43,153 bases of DNA, taken from positions 1 to 43,153 of IMG/VR virus record IMGVR_UViG_3300036832_000686; one strand, written 5' to 3'. The position numbers and the translations under genes were made by a program. The notes beneath the pieces were generated by a model that did no database searches, was not told the origin of the DNA, and worked only from the letters and a program-made list of their open reading frames with translations. This document shows, piece after piece, positions 7,125 through 15,291 of this stretch; the stretch's first letter is position 1, and every line of letters starts with the position of its first letter. The stretch comes from a virus.

Positions 7125-9595
7125 GCATTAGCGTTTGCGTGCAAGGCCTCGTCGACGAGGGCAAGATCAACAAGGGCGACGCGGCCGAGGCCGAGCGGCT
7201 CTACAATTTCCACTATCACACGCTCAAAGGGCAGATGGGCTCGAGCGCGGCCGCGACGCTGGCGAGCGAGCGCGCGATCGCGGCGATGAAAGCGCAGCTG
7301 GTGCGCAAGAAGTACGTCGCCGGGCTCGCGGTCAAGGCACGCCAGCGGATCGCCGGCGAGCTCGACAGCTACAACGGCGGCGCGGCCGCGCGCGACGGCA
7401 AGCCGATCGATCCGCGCGCCGGCGTCGCGCTGTTCGGCGGCGACGATCGCGCCGAATACTCGAATCTCGAGGGCCGCAAGGGCGCGATCGAGGCGCGCAT
7501 GTTCGCCGGCATGAACAAGCTCCTCGAGAAGTTCTCGAGCGGCACGCTTGGCCGCGCACGCAACAAGGCCGAGCTCGAGAACGTCGGGCGCGAGGCATTT
7601 GGCACCAACACCGGCGACGAGTCGGCCAAGGAGCTCGCAAGCGCCTGGCTGCAATCGGCCGAATACGGGCGCCAGCGGTTCAACGCGGCCGGCGGCGATA
7701 TCGGCAAGATGGAGAATTGGGGGCTCCCCGTGATCCATGACAGCCGCGCCGTGCGCAAGGGCGGCTTCGATGCCTGGGCCAAGGCGATCAACGCCAACGC
7801 CGACCGCGCCAAGATGATCGATCGCCGCACGGGCCAGCCTTTCACCGACGACGCATGGAACGCGATGCTCAAGGAGGAATTCGCGAAAATTCGCTCGGAA
7901 GGCTGGTCGCACCGCGAGCCTGGCAGCGCCGCCGGCCCCGGCTCGCTCGCCAACCAGCGCAGCGAGGAGCGGTTCTTTCAATGGAAGGATTACGACCATT
8001 GGAAGGCCTACAACGACGAATTCGGCAAGGGCAACGCCTACGATGCGATGGTCGGCCACGTCCGCGGCATGGCGCACGATATCGCGCAACTCGAGATTCT
8101 CGGGCCGAACCCCGAGGCGACGATCAAGTGGCTCAAGGACACGATCACCAAGAGCGCCGAAATGGATCCGACGCCCGACAGCAAGGCGCCCGACCGGGCG
8201 CATAGCGCGGTCAAGAAAATCGACCGGATCATGGACGAATTCACCGGCGCGGCGCGGCGCCCCGAAAACCGCACGCTCGCCGCGGTGGGCTCGGCCGTGC
8301 GCTCCTGGCAGACCGCGGCCAAATTGGGCGGCGCCTTTCTCTCGACGCCTTCGGACGCCGCGTTCCAGTTCTCGACGCGCAAGTTCAACGGGCTTCCGGC
8401 GGCGAAGATGCTGCCGCAATATCTCAAGCTGATGACCTCGCGCGGCAGTCAGACCGAGCTCGCGCGCGCCGGGCTGATCGCGCAGCGCTGGCTTAGTCAC
8501 ACGGGCGGCCAGTCGCGGCACCTGGGCGAGGAGCTCACCGGCGAATTTTCCAAGCGCCTGGCCGAAGGCGTCATCCGCTCCTCGGGCCTCGCGCGGATCA
8601 CCGATGCCGGCCGCATGGCCTTCGGCGAATCGATGCTCGGCGCGATCACCGACAATTCGGTCAAGACCTGGGACAAGCTCGATCCCGCGTTCCAGCGCAT
8701 GTTTGAGCGCAACGGCATCCGCGAGCCGCAATGGGACGCGCTGCGCAAGACGCCGCTCGAGATGATGGGCGGCGTGCCGTGGATCCTGCCTACCAATGTC
8801 GAGGATCACGCGCTCGGCGATCGCGTGCTCGAGATGATCGACCGCGAAACCCGCTTCGCCGTGCCCGAGCCCGACCTCGCAACCAAGGCAATGATGAGCC
8901 GCCCCGGCGCGCCGGGCACCGTCGCCGGCGAATTGTTCAAGTCGGCGGCCTTGTTCAAGGCGTTCGGCGTCGCGGCGACGGCGATGCAGGCGCACCGGAT
9001 CGCCGTGCGCGCGGCGAGCTCGAAAGCGGGTGCGGCGCGCTATGCGGCGGGGCTCGGCATCGGCACGACGCTGATGGGCGCGCTCAGTCTGATGCTCAAG
9101 GACGCGATCACCAGCGGGCAGGATCCGCGCGCGGCCGGCGCGACGCCGTTCACCGATCCCAAGACCGGCGAGCTAACGCTCAATCCGGGTTTTTGGGGGG
9201 CCGCGGCGGCGCAGGGCGGCGGCGCCGGCGCGCTCGGCGATCTGCTCAAGAGCTCGCAGGGCCGCGCCGGCAACCTCGCCGAGACGGTCGCCGGGCCGGT
9301 CGTGGGCGACGTCGGGCGCCTGGCCGTGCTGCCGAACTCGACGAACCCGGCCGGCGACGCGCTGCGGCTCGCGCGCAGCGAGCTCCCCGGCGGCTCGCTG
9401 TGGTACACGCGGCTCGCGTTCGACCGGATGCTGGCCGATCAGATTCAGGAAGAAATCGACCCCCACTATGCGCGCTCGTGGCGCCGCATGGAGAAGGGCG
9501 CGCGCGACAAAGGCACCGAATTCTACTGGCACCCCGGCGACATGCTGCCCGAGCGCGCGCCGGATCTGAGCAACATTCGCAAGGGAGATCGGTAA
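7121..9595 (+). CDS. Large internal virion / ejection protein (second part of the gp16 role)
   Basis: An 824-residue protein starting at ATG 7121, overlapping the previous stop by ATGA. It is soluble and helical, with Ala/Gly-rich hydrophobic stretches near residues 605-665 (GLGIGTTLMGALSLML) that could insert into membrane. Position between the lysozyme-domain protein and the tailspike, and the size, suggest it supplies the C-terminal part of T7 gp16, which crosses the inner membrane and helps pull DNA in. That split is an inference: no signature motif identifies it, and a capsid-borne protein of other function is possible. The last codons overlap the tailspike start as TAATG. Confidence 0.6.
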   Translation: MSISVCVQGLVDEGKINKGDAAEAERLYNFHYHTLKGQMGSSAAATLASERAIAAMKAQLVRKKYVAGLAVKARQRIAGELDSYNGGAAARDGKPIDPRAGVALFGGDDRAEYSNLEGRKGAIEARMFAGMNKLLEKFSSGTLGRARNKAELENVGREAFGTNTGDESAKELASAWLQSAEYGRQRFNAAGGDIGKMENWGLPVIHDSRAVRKGGFDAWAKAINANADRAKMIDRRTGQPFTDDAWNAMLKEEFAKIRSEGWSHREPGSAAGPGSLANQRSEERFFQWKDYDHWKAYNDEFGKGNAYDAMVGHVRGMAHDIAQLEILGPNPEATIKWLKDTITKSAEMDPTPDSKAPDRAHSAVKKIDRIMDEFTGAARRPENRTLAAVGSAVRSWQTAAKLGGAFLSTPSDAAFQFSTRKFNGLPAAKMLPQYLKLMTSRGSQTELARAGLIAQRWLSHTGGQSRHLGEELTGEFSKRLAEGVIRSSGLARITDAGRMAFGESMLGAITDNSVKTWDKLDPAFQRMFERNGIREPQWDALRKTPLEMMGGVPWILPTNVEDHALGDRVLEMIDRETRFAVPEPDLATKAMMSRPGAPGTVAGELFKSAALFKAFGVAATAMQAHRIAVRAASSKAGAARYAAGLGIGTTLMGALSLMLKDAITSGQDPRAAGATPFTDPKTGELTLNPGFWGAAAAQGGGAGALGDLLKSSQGRAGNLAETVAGPVVGDVGRLAVLPNSTNPAGDALRLARSELPGGSLWYTRLAFDRMLADQIQEEIDPHYARSWRRMEKGARDKGTEFYWHPGDMLPERAPDLSNIRKGDR

Positions 9596-11901
9596 TGACC
9601 GTCGCCGCTATTGCCCCGATTGTCTCCTATCAGGAGGACGGCGCTACTCTCAATTTTCCGATCCCCTGGCGCTTCCTCGCGCCCACCGACATTCAGGCGA
9701 CGCGCACCGATCCCCTCGGCATCACGACGAGCCTGATCTACGCCGCCGACTACACGGTGACGGGCGGCGGCACCGCCGCGAGCGGTACGCTGACGCTGGC
9801 CTCGAGCGTGGCGGGATCCGAGCTCTCGATCTGGCGCGCGACGCCGCGTGTGCAGCCGATCGACTATCAGACGAACGATCGCTTTCCGGCCGAGACGCAC
9901 GAGCTCGGGCTCGATCGCGACATGCTGATCGAGCAGGAACAGGACGGCGCGCTCGGCCGCGCGGTTACGGTGCCGGCGCCCGAAACCGGCTTTGTCCTGC
10001 CGCCGGCCGACGAGCGCGCGGACGGCGTGCTTGGGTTCGATGAGAACGGCGATTTGGTGATCCTGCAACCGGGCGCGATCCCGGCCGAAGTCGTCGCGCA
10101 GCGGCGCGAGATTATCGCCAGCGCCGGGCAGACCACGTTCCAGACCTTGAGCCCCTACTTGCCCGGCTATCTCGGCGTCTATGTCAACGGCGTGCGCCTC
10201 TCGGAGCAGGAATTTACCGCGACGGATGGCCTCAACGCGGTGCTCGACGAGCCCTGCCTGGCCGGCGATGTGGTCTTGCTTGAGGGCTTTCTTGGTTCGC
10301 CCGTCGGGACCGACGCCGCCAGCATGAGCTTCATCCAGGCCGGCGCCGGTGCGGTGCAGCGCAGCGCGCAGGACAAGATGCGCGAGCGGGTGAGCGTCAA
10401 GGATTTTGGCGCGGTGTGCAACGGCGTGGCCGACGATACCGTGGCCGTGCAAAATTGGCTCGCTTCGGCGGCGGCCAACAATGCCGTCGCCTCCGCGCCG
10501 GCCGGCGTCATCCGCTTGACCGCGCCAGTCGAAATCCCGCCGGGCGTGACGGTCGAAGGGCCGGCCGGACTCTATTCGCTTGGGCCAAACACCGCTGCGC
10601 TGACCTTCCTGTTCGATCACCTGGGTAAAGGGTTCACGGTGACGGGCGCGAGCGGCGGCCGCGCCTTTCGCCATTTGGGCACCGCGCGCAAGCAATCCGC
10701 GCCGGCCGCGAGTTGGGCGCCGATCGCCTGCGATTGGGACTTCTGGGTTTCGGGCGCGACCGATGTTTCGTTCGATGATGTGCTTTTGCTCAACGCGACC
10801 AAGGGCATTGTTTGCACCAACGGCGGCGGGCGATTCACGTTCAACCGCGTTTGGGGTCAGCCGATGCAGGTCGGCATCCAGATTGACACCGCGCTCGATG
10901 TCGTGCGCTTCTTCCAGTGTCACTTCTGGCCGTTCTGGTCGAACAACGTCAACGTGCTGACCTACACCGTGCTCAACGGCACGGCGTTCTATTCCAAGCG
11001 CAACGACAATCCCGACGCGCACGGCCTGTTCGCGCTCGGCTATCGCTACGGCCTGCGGATTGGCAACTGGACCGGCGGCAGTCCCGGCACGACGCAGCGG
11101 ATGCGCGTGTTCGGCGCGGGCTTCGATGCCTGCGGCTCGGGCTTCACGCTCGATTCTGACGCCAACGGCGCGACCGTCAGCCTCTATGGGTTCTATGCGC
11201 ATGGGCTCGATCCCGCGACGCTGCGCTTCCTCGACCGCAAGGCCGGACCCGAGTTTGCCGCGATTGCGGCGGTCGGTCATCTTGTCGATATTCAGGGGAC
11301 CAACAGCGACATTCGGATTTATGGGCGATCCGATCTAACCAACGCGCGCCAATCGGCCATCAATGTCGTCGGTTCGGGCGCGGCCCTCACCGTCCATGAC
11401 GCGAGCATCGCCGTCTATAACACCAACAACGGCGGATTCGCGGCGGTCAATACGGCGGCGGCGATTTACGCGGTCACGTTCGAGGGCCAGGTCGCGATCA
11501 GTGGCGGCGTCAGTAGCGCGCCCGCCTATGGCGGCACCGGCAAAGTGTTTGGGGTGCTGCGCGACTATGCAGTGGCCGTGACGTGCGGCTCGGGCTCATT
11601 CGGCGCGCAGCCCTCCGTTGGTTATGCGCGCTCGCTGTTCAGCGCCGATGGCTGGGGTGAGGTGTGGGGAGATATCTACATCGGCACCATTGGCTCGGCG
11701 ACCGATATCAGGATCAGCTTGCCCATTTCGGCCAACGGCGAAATGTATTCGGGCCATGCCGGCGATCAAACGAGCAACAGCAGCGGGCAGATCAGGAATT
11801 TTCCGAGCCTGCCAACGGCGGTTTTGACGAAAGCAGACGGGACGCTGTGGTTAAACTCGGGAGTGCGTCTTCTATACCATCTGAAATACAGGACCGTTTA
11901 G
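9595..11901 (+). CDS. Tailspike / tail fibre with T7-type N-terminus and pectate-lyase-like beta-helix
   Basis: A 768-residue protein from ATG 9595 (TAATG overlap). Residues 1-140 resemble the virion-attachment domain of T7 gp17-type fibres (SYQEDGATLNFPIPWRF, an LIYAADYTVTGG strand, then DRDMLIEQEQDGALGRAV). Residues about 160-235 form a second small domain (GVYVNGVRLSEQEFTATDG). From residue about 267 the motif VKDFGAVCNGVADDT marks the start of a right-handed beta-helix of the pectate-lyase-3 type, as in capsule-degrading tailspikes. Catalytic residues cannot be assigned by eye. It is probably the particle-bound receptor or polysaccharide depolymerase. A second spike gene follows after 16 bases. 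Confidence 0.85.
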   Translation: MTVAAIAPIVSYQEDGATLNFPIPWRFLAPTDIQATRTDPLGITTSLIYAADYTVTGGGTAASGTLTLASSVAGSELSIWRATPRVQPIDYQTNDRFPAETHELGLDRDMLIEQEQDGALGRAVTVPAPETGFVLPPADERADGVLGFDENGDLVILQPGAIPAEVVAQRREIIASAGQTTFQTLSPYLPGYLGVYVNGVRLSEQEFTATDGLNAVLDEPCLAGDVVLLEGFLGSPVGTDAASMSFIQAGAGAVQRSAQDKMRERVSVKDFGAVCNGVADDTVAVQNWLASAAANNAVASAPAGVIRLTAPVEIPPGVTVEGPAGLYSLGPNTAALTFLFDHLGKGFTVTGASGGRAFRHLGTARKQSAPAASWAPIACDWDFWVSGATDVSFDDVLLLNATKGIVCTNGGGRFTFNRVWGQPMQVGIQIDTALDVVRFFQCHFWPFWSNNVNVLTYTVLNGTAFYSKRNDNPDAHGLFALGYRYGLRIGNWTGGSPGTTQRMRVFGAGFDACGSGFTLDSDANGATVSLYGFYAHGLDPATLRFLDRKAGPEFAAIAAVGHLVDIQGTNSDIRIYGRSDLTNARQSAINVVGSGAALTVHDASIAVYNTNNGGFAAVNTAAAIYAVTFEGQVAISGGVSSAPAYGGTGKVFGVLRDYAVAVTCGSGSFGAQPSVGYARSLFSADGWGEVWGDIYIGTIGSATDIRISLPISANGEMYSGHAGDQTSNSSGQIRNFPSLPTAVLTKADGTLWLNSGVRLLYHLKYRTV

Positions 11902-11917
11902 ACGGGAGGATCACGCC

Positions 11918-13387
11918 ATGAAACCCTTTAATCTTTCGCAGCGCATTGCTCGCTCGGCCGTCAACGTGCGCGACTATGGCGCGGTCGGCGATAACGTGAC
12001 CGATGACACGGCGGCGGTCAGCGCGGCGATCACCTATTGCCAGAACCTTCCATTTACCTCGGCGCTCTATCTGGGCGGGGGCTTCTACAAGGTGACAAGC
12101 CTGCCGCAACTGACGAAGCCGATCAGCATCATTGGCGACGATCCGCGTTCCTCGGCGCTGATGTTTGCCGGCTCGGCCGACGCGATCAGCATCAAGGGGG
12201 TGAGCACGCGCGCCGCGGCGATCCAGTTCCACAATCTCTCGCTCGTCGGTCACGATATGACGGGCGGCTATCTCGTCGATATTGACTGGGCGCAGGACAT
12301 TTTATTCGAGAACGTGATTTTCAACGATCCGTGGAACGGCGTCTATGCGCGCCAGATCGGCGACCTCCAGTTTCGCAACTGCTACATGAGCCTGGTGCGC
12401 GGCACGGTCGGCGTCGATCTCTACGGGGCGAACATCACGCGCAACGGCGAGAACGATGAAATTGACATCGTGATTTTCGATAGCGTGGTGATCCAGGCCA
12501 ACTTGCCGGCGATCGGCGGCGCGAGCAGCGCGATTTTGCTACGCGTCGACGGCCGTGTGCATACGATCCAGACCGATGGCCTGCGCCTGTTGAATGGCGG
12601 CATTGGCCTGCAAACGCTGAACACGCCGGGGCTCGCGAGCAATCTCGTGCCGCGCTTCTTCTTCGGATCGAGCCTCGAAATCGAGAACATGCAAAACCAG
12701 TGCGTCGATGCCCAGGCGATGCGCGAGTTCAAGCCCGCCTCGCTGTTCGCGGTGGGATCGCACGCGGCCGATGGCGTGCGGCTCAACGCGGCCGTCGCCG
12801 ATTTCGCGCCCGTGCGCTGCAATATCAGTTCCAATTGGTTTAACGGCATCGACACCAATGGGGCCAAGTCGGTGCGCCTGACAAAACCCTTGATCTATAA
12901 CAATTCGCTGGTCGGCGTGGGGCTCAAGGATGGCGTCTATGTGTCGGGCTCCGGCTTCGTTGGGATTACCGGCGGGCTGATCGGCAAGGACACGGCGCTG
13001 CCGGCCTATCCCGAGCCGCAGAAGTGCGGGGTCGATCTCGATGCGGCGTTCAATGGCGTGCTGGTGATGAGCGGCGTCGATCTGCGCGGCAATCAGTCGT
13101 TTGGGCTCTACGATAGCGGACTGACTGCGACCGGCTCGAGCGTGACGAATTGCCCCGGCTACAATCCGAAAGGCACCAATCTGCAAGCGGTGGGCGCCTC
13201 GCCCTATAGCTACACGGCCGGGCTCACGGTGGAGGGCGTCAATCTCTACGGCGGAACGGGCGTGGTTTCGAGCGTTGCCGGCGTGGCGCTCGCCAATACG
13301 GTCCCGGCCGCGTTCACCCTGCAACCCAGGCAGACGGTTTCGATCAGCTACGCGACGGTGCCGACGATGGCGGTATCGAAGGCATGA
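11918..13387 (+). CDS. Second beta-helix tailspike, lacking the virion-anchor domain
   Basis: A 489-residue protein starting at ATG 11918 behind the ribosome binding site GGGAGG. The beta-helix starts almost at once (VNVRDYGAVGDNVTDDT, residues 14-30), so the T7 gp17-type attachment domain of the upstream spike is absent. Repeating short strands with Gly/Asn turns run to about residue 440. It is probably a receptor-binding or polysaccharide-degrading spike that docks on the first spike or on the tail by its first dozen residues. A free enzyme released at lysis is an alternative. GC is locally lower than in neighbouring virion genes. Confidence 0.8.
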   Translation: MKPFNLSQRIARSAVNVRDYGAVGDNVTDDTAAVSAAITYCQNLPFTSALYLGGGFYKVTSLPQLTKPISIIGDDPRSSALMFAGSADAISIKGVSTRAAAIQFHNLSLVGHDMTGGYLVDIDWAQDILFENVIFNDPWNGVYARQIGDLQFRNCYMSLVRGTVGVDLYGANITRNGENDEIDIVIFDSVVIQANLPAIGGASSAILLRVDGRVHTIQTDGLRLLNGGIGLQTLNTPGLASNLVPRFFFGSSLEIENMQNQCVDAQAMREFKPASLFAVGSHAADGVRLNAAVADFAPVRCNISSNWFNGIDTNGAKSVRLTKPLIYNNSLVGVGLKDGVYVSGSGFVGITGGLIGKDTALPAYPEPQKCGVDLDAAFNGVLVMSGVDLRGNQSFGLYDSGLTATGSSVTNCPGYNPKGTNLQAVGASPYSYTAGLTVEGVNLYGGTGVVSSVAGVALANTVPAAFTLQPRQTVSISYATVPTMAVSKA

Positions 13388-13545
13388 GGCCCGAACGCCT
13401 CGCGCTCTACCGCAACAACGGCTTTCCCGAGCCGATCGCCGGGATGCGGTATCACGGCCTGTTCCACCATCCCGCGCGCGCCGTGCGCGTCGTGATCTGC
13501 AAGCGGGGCGCGCGCCTCGAGGCAAAGGAGACTGAGCCATGCTGA
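13384..13545 (+). CDS. Small basic protein of unknown function
   Basis: A 53-residue frame that starts inside the tailspike stop (ATGA) and overlaps the next gene by 7 bases. The product is Arg-rich (MRPERLALYRNNGFPEP, then YHGLFHHPARAVRVV), with no membrane segment. No family recognised. Its only support is the chain of overlaps linking spike, holin-like and lipoprotein genes, which suggests one transcript. Confidence 0.55.
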   Translation: MRPERLALYRNNGFPEPIAGMRYHGLFHHPARAVRVVICKRGARLEAKETEPC

Positions 13546-13700
13546 TAACCCTGCTCGTCGCGATCGTGGTGCTCGCGCTCGTGCTCTATGTGATCCAGCT
13601 GCTACCGCTCGACGCGACGCTCACGCGGATCCTGCAAATTGTGATCGTCGTCGCCGTGATAATCTGGCTGGTGACGCGCTTCGGCGGCGCTGCGATCTGA
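13539..13700 (+). CDS. Two-membrane-segment small protein, holin-like
   Basis: A 53-residue protein almost entirely made of two hydrophobic helices: residues 2-21 (LITLLVAIVVLALVLYVIQ) and 34-47 (IVIVVAVIIWLVTRF), joined by a short turn (LLPLDATLTR). Size and topology fit a small class II-type holin, and it sits just before a lipoprotein gene where T7-like phages keep lysis genes. It also resembles small two-helix proteins of unknown role common in bacteria (Thivi_2564-like). An ATG within the previous gene's end is used, and the stop is followed at once by the next ATG. Confidence 0.6.
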   Translation: MLITLLVAIVVLALVLYVIQLLPLDATLTRILQIVIVVAVIIWLVTRFGGAAI

Positions 13701-13879
13701 TGGACAGGCGCGGGCTTGTCGCGCTCGCGCTGCTCGAGCTCGCCGCGTGCCGAACCGTGATCGTCGCCAATGGCGAGCCCGTGATCAACCCGCATTGCCT
13801 GGCGTTCTGCCGATTTCAGGATGAGGCGAGCTTGCGCGACAAGATCGCGGCGCGCGTCAAAGACGAGCGCGGGCGATGA
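13700..13879 (+). CDS. Small lipoprotein, candidate outer-membrane spanin (Rz1-like)
   Basis: A 59-residue protein with basic start MDRRG, a hydrophobic core and the lipobox LAAC with Cys17 as the predicted lipidation site. The mature part is 43 residues with two more cysteines and a charged C-terminus. A small lipoprotein downstream of a holin-like gene suggests Rz1-type spanin function in outer-membrane disruption. No inner-membrane Rz partner was found overlapping it, and the mature part is not proline-rich as in classical Rz1, so the call is tentative. Confidence 0.45.
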   Translation: MDRRGLVALALLELAACRTVIVANGEPVINPHCLAFCRFQDEASLRDKIAARVKDERGR

Positions 13880-13882
13880 TGG

Positions 13883-14488
13883 TCATTCCGATTCTGCGGG
13901 TGGCGGCAAGGGAAGCTGGCCCTGGTCCTGGGAGATCTTGCGCGCGCCGTTGCGGCGGTAGGCCTTCACCACCACCATGCGATCGCCGTTGAACATGAAG
14001 CGGACATTGACGAAATACATATCCGCCGCCGGCGAGCGAAACAGGAATTCTTTCTCGAGGAGCTCGTTGAGGCCGCGGTAAAAGGTTGAGCGCGCGAGAT
14101 GGGGCAGGATCTTGGTGGCGATGTAGTGGTTGAGCGATATCGTATCGCGATCCTTGCCGCCCGCGCCGCTCATTTGGTTGAACACGAGCTCGAACACGGT
14201 CAGCCCGGCCTTGGTCAGCTGGCCGTGCTGCTTGACGCCGGCGAAGTAGATCTTGACGAATTGCTCGCTGTCGACCTCCTCCTCGGTGATGAAGCCGAAC
14301 GTCCCTTCGGCGAGAACCTCGCCCGTGTCGGGCGCGATCATCATTGCCTGCTTGCCGTTGGTCCTCGACGTCGCGCGCATCGCCACGGGGAAACGCCCGA
14401 CGATCGACGGGTTTTCGTCGTAGATCGGGAAACCGCGCCGCTTCGGCAAGTTGAACACCTCATCCGATTTTTGAATCTTTCGTCCCAT
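13883..14488 (-). CDS. repL: RepL-family plasmid replication initiator
   Basis: A 201-residue protein with features of the RepL group of winged-helix plasmid initiators: a helix near residues 93-110 (TKAGLTVFELVFNQMSG), a recognition-type block near 130-152 (STFYRGLNELLEKEFLFRS), and a beta-wing close after (ADMYFVNVRFMFNGDRMVV). The protein would bind the origin and start plasmid-style replication. Start ATG 14488 follows AGGG. An AT-rich stretch with repeated motifs and a DnaA-box-like site lies directly upstream. Its stop is only 3 bases from the converging lipoprotein gene, with no visible terminator between. RepL was named from Gram-positive plasmids, but related initiators occur more widely; a phage regulator with the same fold is the main alternative. 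Confidence 0.72.
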   Translation of the reverse strand: MGRKIQKSDEVFNLPKRRGFPIYDENPSIVGRFPVAMRATSRTNGKQAMMIAPDTGEVLAEGTFGFITEEEVDSEQFVKIYFAGVKQHGQLTKAGLTVFELVFNQMSGAGGKDRDTISLNHYIATKILPHLARSTFYRGLNELLEKEFLFRSPAADMYFVNVRFMFNGDRMVVVKAYRRNGARKISQDQGQLPLPPPAESE

Positions 14489-14505
14489 TTTCAGCCCTAA
14501 ATCCT

Positions 14506-14614
14506 GAAACTAGCGTGTCAACAGAGTGAAACTGCATTCCCAATTATGCAAGGATTTTTGGGAAACGAGTTTAAAAAGTTGGGACTCTCGTTTCAGATTC
14601 TGGGACTCGGTTTC
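14506..14614. repeat. Iteron-like GAAAC motifs in both orientations
   Basis: Three copies carry the pattern GAAAC-N5/6-TCCCA: 14528-14542 on the + strand (GAAACTGCATTCCCA), and on the - strand 14580-14594 (GAAACGAGAGTCCCA) and 14601-14614 (GAAACCGAGTCCCA). Shorter matches beginning GAAAC lie at 14506 and 14562. They cluster directly upstream of repL in AT-rich DNA, so they are candidate RepL binding sites for initiation or autoregulation. Confidence 0.5.
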
Positions 14615-14672
14615 GCAGTTTTCTGCGGGCTAGAGGGTGTTTCCCTTCTTAGTATAAAAAAGAGAGGGTTTT

Positions 14673-14742
14673 CCGAGGTTATCCACGCTTCGCCGGCGCG
14701 CCCCCTCCAAAGCTGGTGACGGCGGGGGGTGGGTAACCTCGG
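14673..14742. promoter_or_regulatory. DnaA-box-like site within a 9-bp inverted repeat
   Basis: TTATCCACG at 14679-14687 differs from the classical DnaA box TTATCCACA only in the last base. It overlaps the left arm of a perfect inverted repeat, CCGAGGTTA (14673-14681) and TAACCTCGG (14734-14742), with 52 bases between. Near the initiator gene this supports an origin where host DnaA participates. Confidence 0.45.
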
Positions 14743-14781
14743 ATGGCACCGAGTCTCGCAAGAACGCAGGCGCGAAGAGGA

Positions 14782-14876
14782 GCGCCGCTGGTCGCGGCGC
14801 GCGCAGGCCTGGCGGCCCTAGGAGGAACGCGCCTGGCGGCGCGTGCGCAGAATTGGTGAGGCGGCCTGGCGGCCGC
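14782..14876. repeat. Four consecutive short hairpins with TGG-type loops
   Basis: Four GC hairpins follow each other: GCGCCGC-tggtc-GCGGCGC (14782-14800), GGCC-tggc-GGCC (14806-14817), GCGCC-tggc-GGCGC (14829-14842) and GCGGCC-tggc-GGCCGC (14861-14876). Three share the identical loop TGGC although their stems differ. The role is unknown; possibilities include a protein or RNA recognition array, a single-strand priming site, or transcription attenuation. Confidence 0.45.
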
Positions 14877-15042
14877 AACGGGCTTGGCAATGGGAGAGTC
14901 GGGATGCGGCATCGCATCCAATGGGCCGAATTTTGCAGCGGGAAGCCCGTACAGCGCGAAAGGCGCCTCGAGCGCTACCCGTGTAACCCCGAGGCACTTA
15001 GACGCGCTTAGAAAGGCTCTGAGCGGTAATTTTGCAGAAAGG

Positions 15043-15291
15043 TCATGCCGGCGGTTTCCAGAACTTGCCGTGAAGGGCTGTGCCAGCCTTCGCGGGGGGA
15101 TAGCCTTCCTCGACCAGCCAGGCGGTCCAGGCATTGATCGGCGGCCGGTCGCCAGCAGCCTTGCGTGCGGCCAGATAGTCCAGCCCTTCGCGTTCCCATC
15201 CGTAGGGCGGGCGCGCATTGGCCCAATTGTCCTTGGGCATGAGCGCCGCGCTTAACAGATCTGCGATGATCTCGGCCGGATCTGTGCTCAT
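15043..15291 (-). CDS. Hypothetical protein, last gene of the partition-integrase operon
   Basis: An 82-residue protein starting at ATG 15291, overlapping the integrase stop by ATGA. Acidic start (STDPAEIIADLLSAAL), then an aromatic-rich part (RPPYGWEREGLDYL, INAWTAWLVEEGYPP). No recognised domain and no membrane segment. Coupling to the integrase suggests a role in recombination or lysogeny, but nothing in the sequence proves it. Confidence 0.6.
   Translation of the reverse strand: MSTDPAEIIADLLSAALMPKDNWANARPPYGWEREGLDYLAARKAAGDRPPINAWTAWLVEEGYPPAKAGTALHGKFWKPPA

Larger units (their letters stand above)
14489..15042. other. Gene-free region upstream of repL, candidate plasmid origin
   Basis: About 550 bases with no convincing gene. 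The part next to repL (14500-14670) is distinctly AT-richer than the surroundings and holds repeated GAAAC...CCCA motifs. It is followed by a DnaA-box-like site inside a 9-bp inverted repeat (14673-14742) and a run of four small hairpins (14782-14876). The remainder (14880-15042) shows nothing clear; an attachment site might lie here because the integrase operon ends beside it, but no core was recognised. An origin next to its initiator gene is the usual plasmid arrangement; function is inferred. Confidence 0.5.

Noticed and set aside
14880-15042. A tRNA-derived attP core near the integrase operon
   Set aside because: No stretch resembling a tRNA 3' half or a clear repeat flanked by arm sites could be identified.
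14630-15226. Overlapping short frames on both strands in the candidate origin region
   Set aside because: None has a ribosome binding site with good spacing; compositions are shadow-like and they cross the hairpin cluster.
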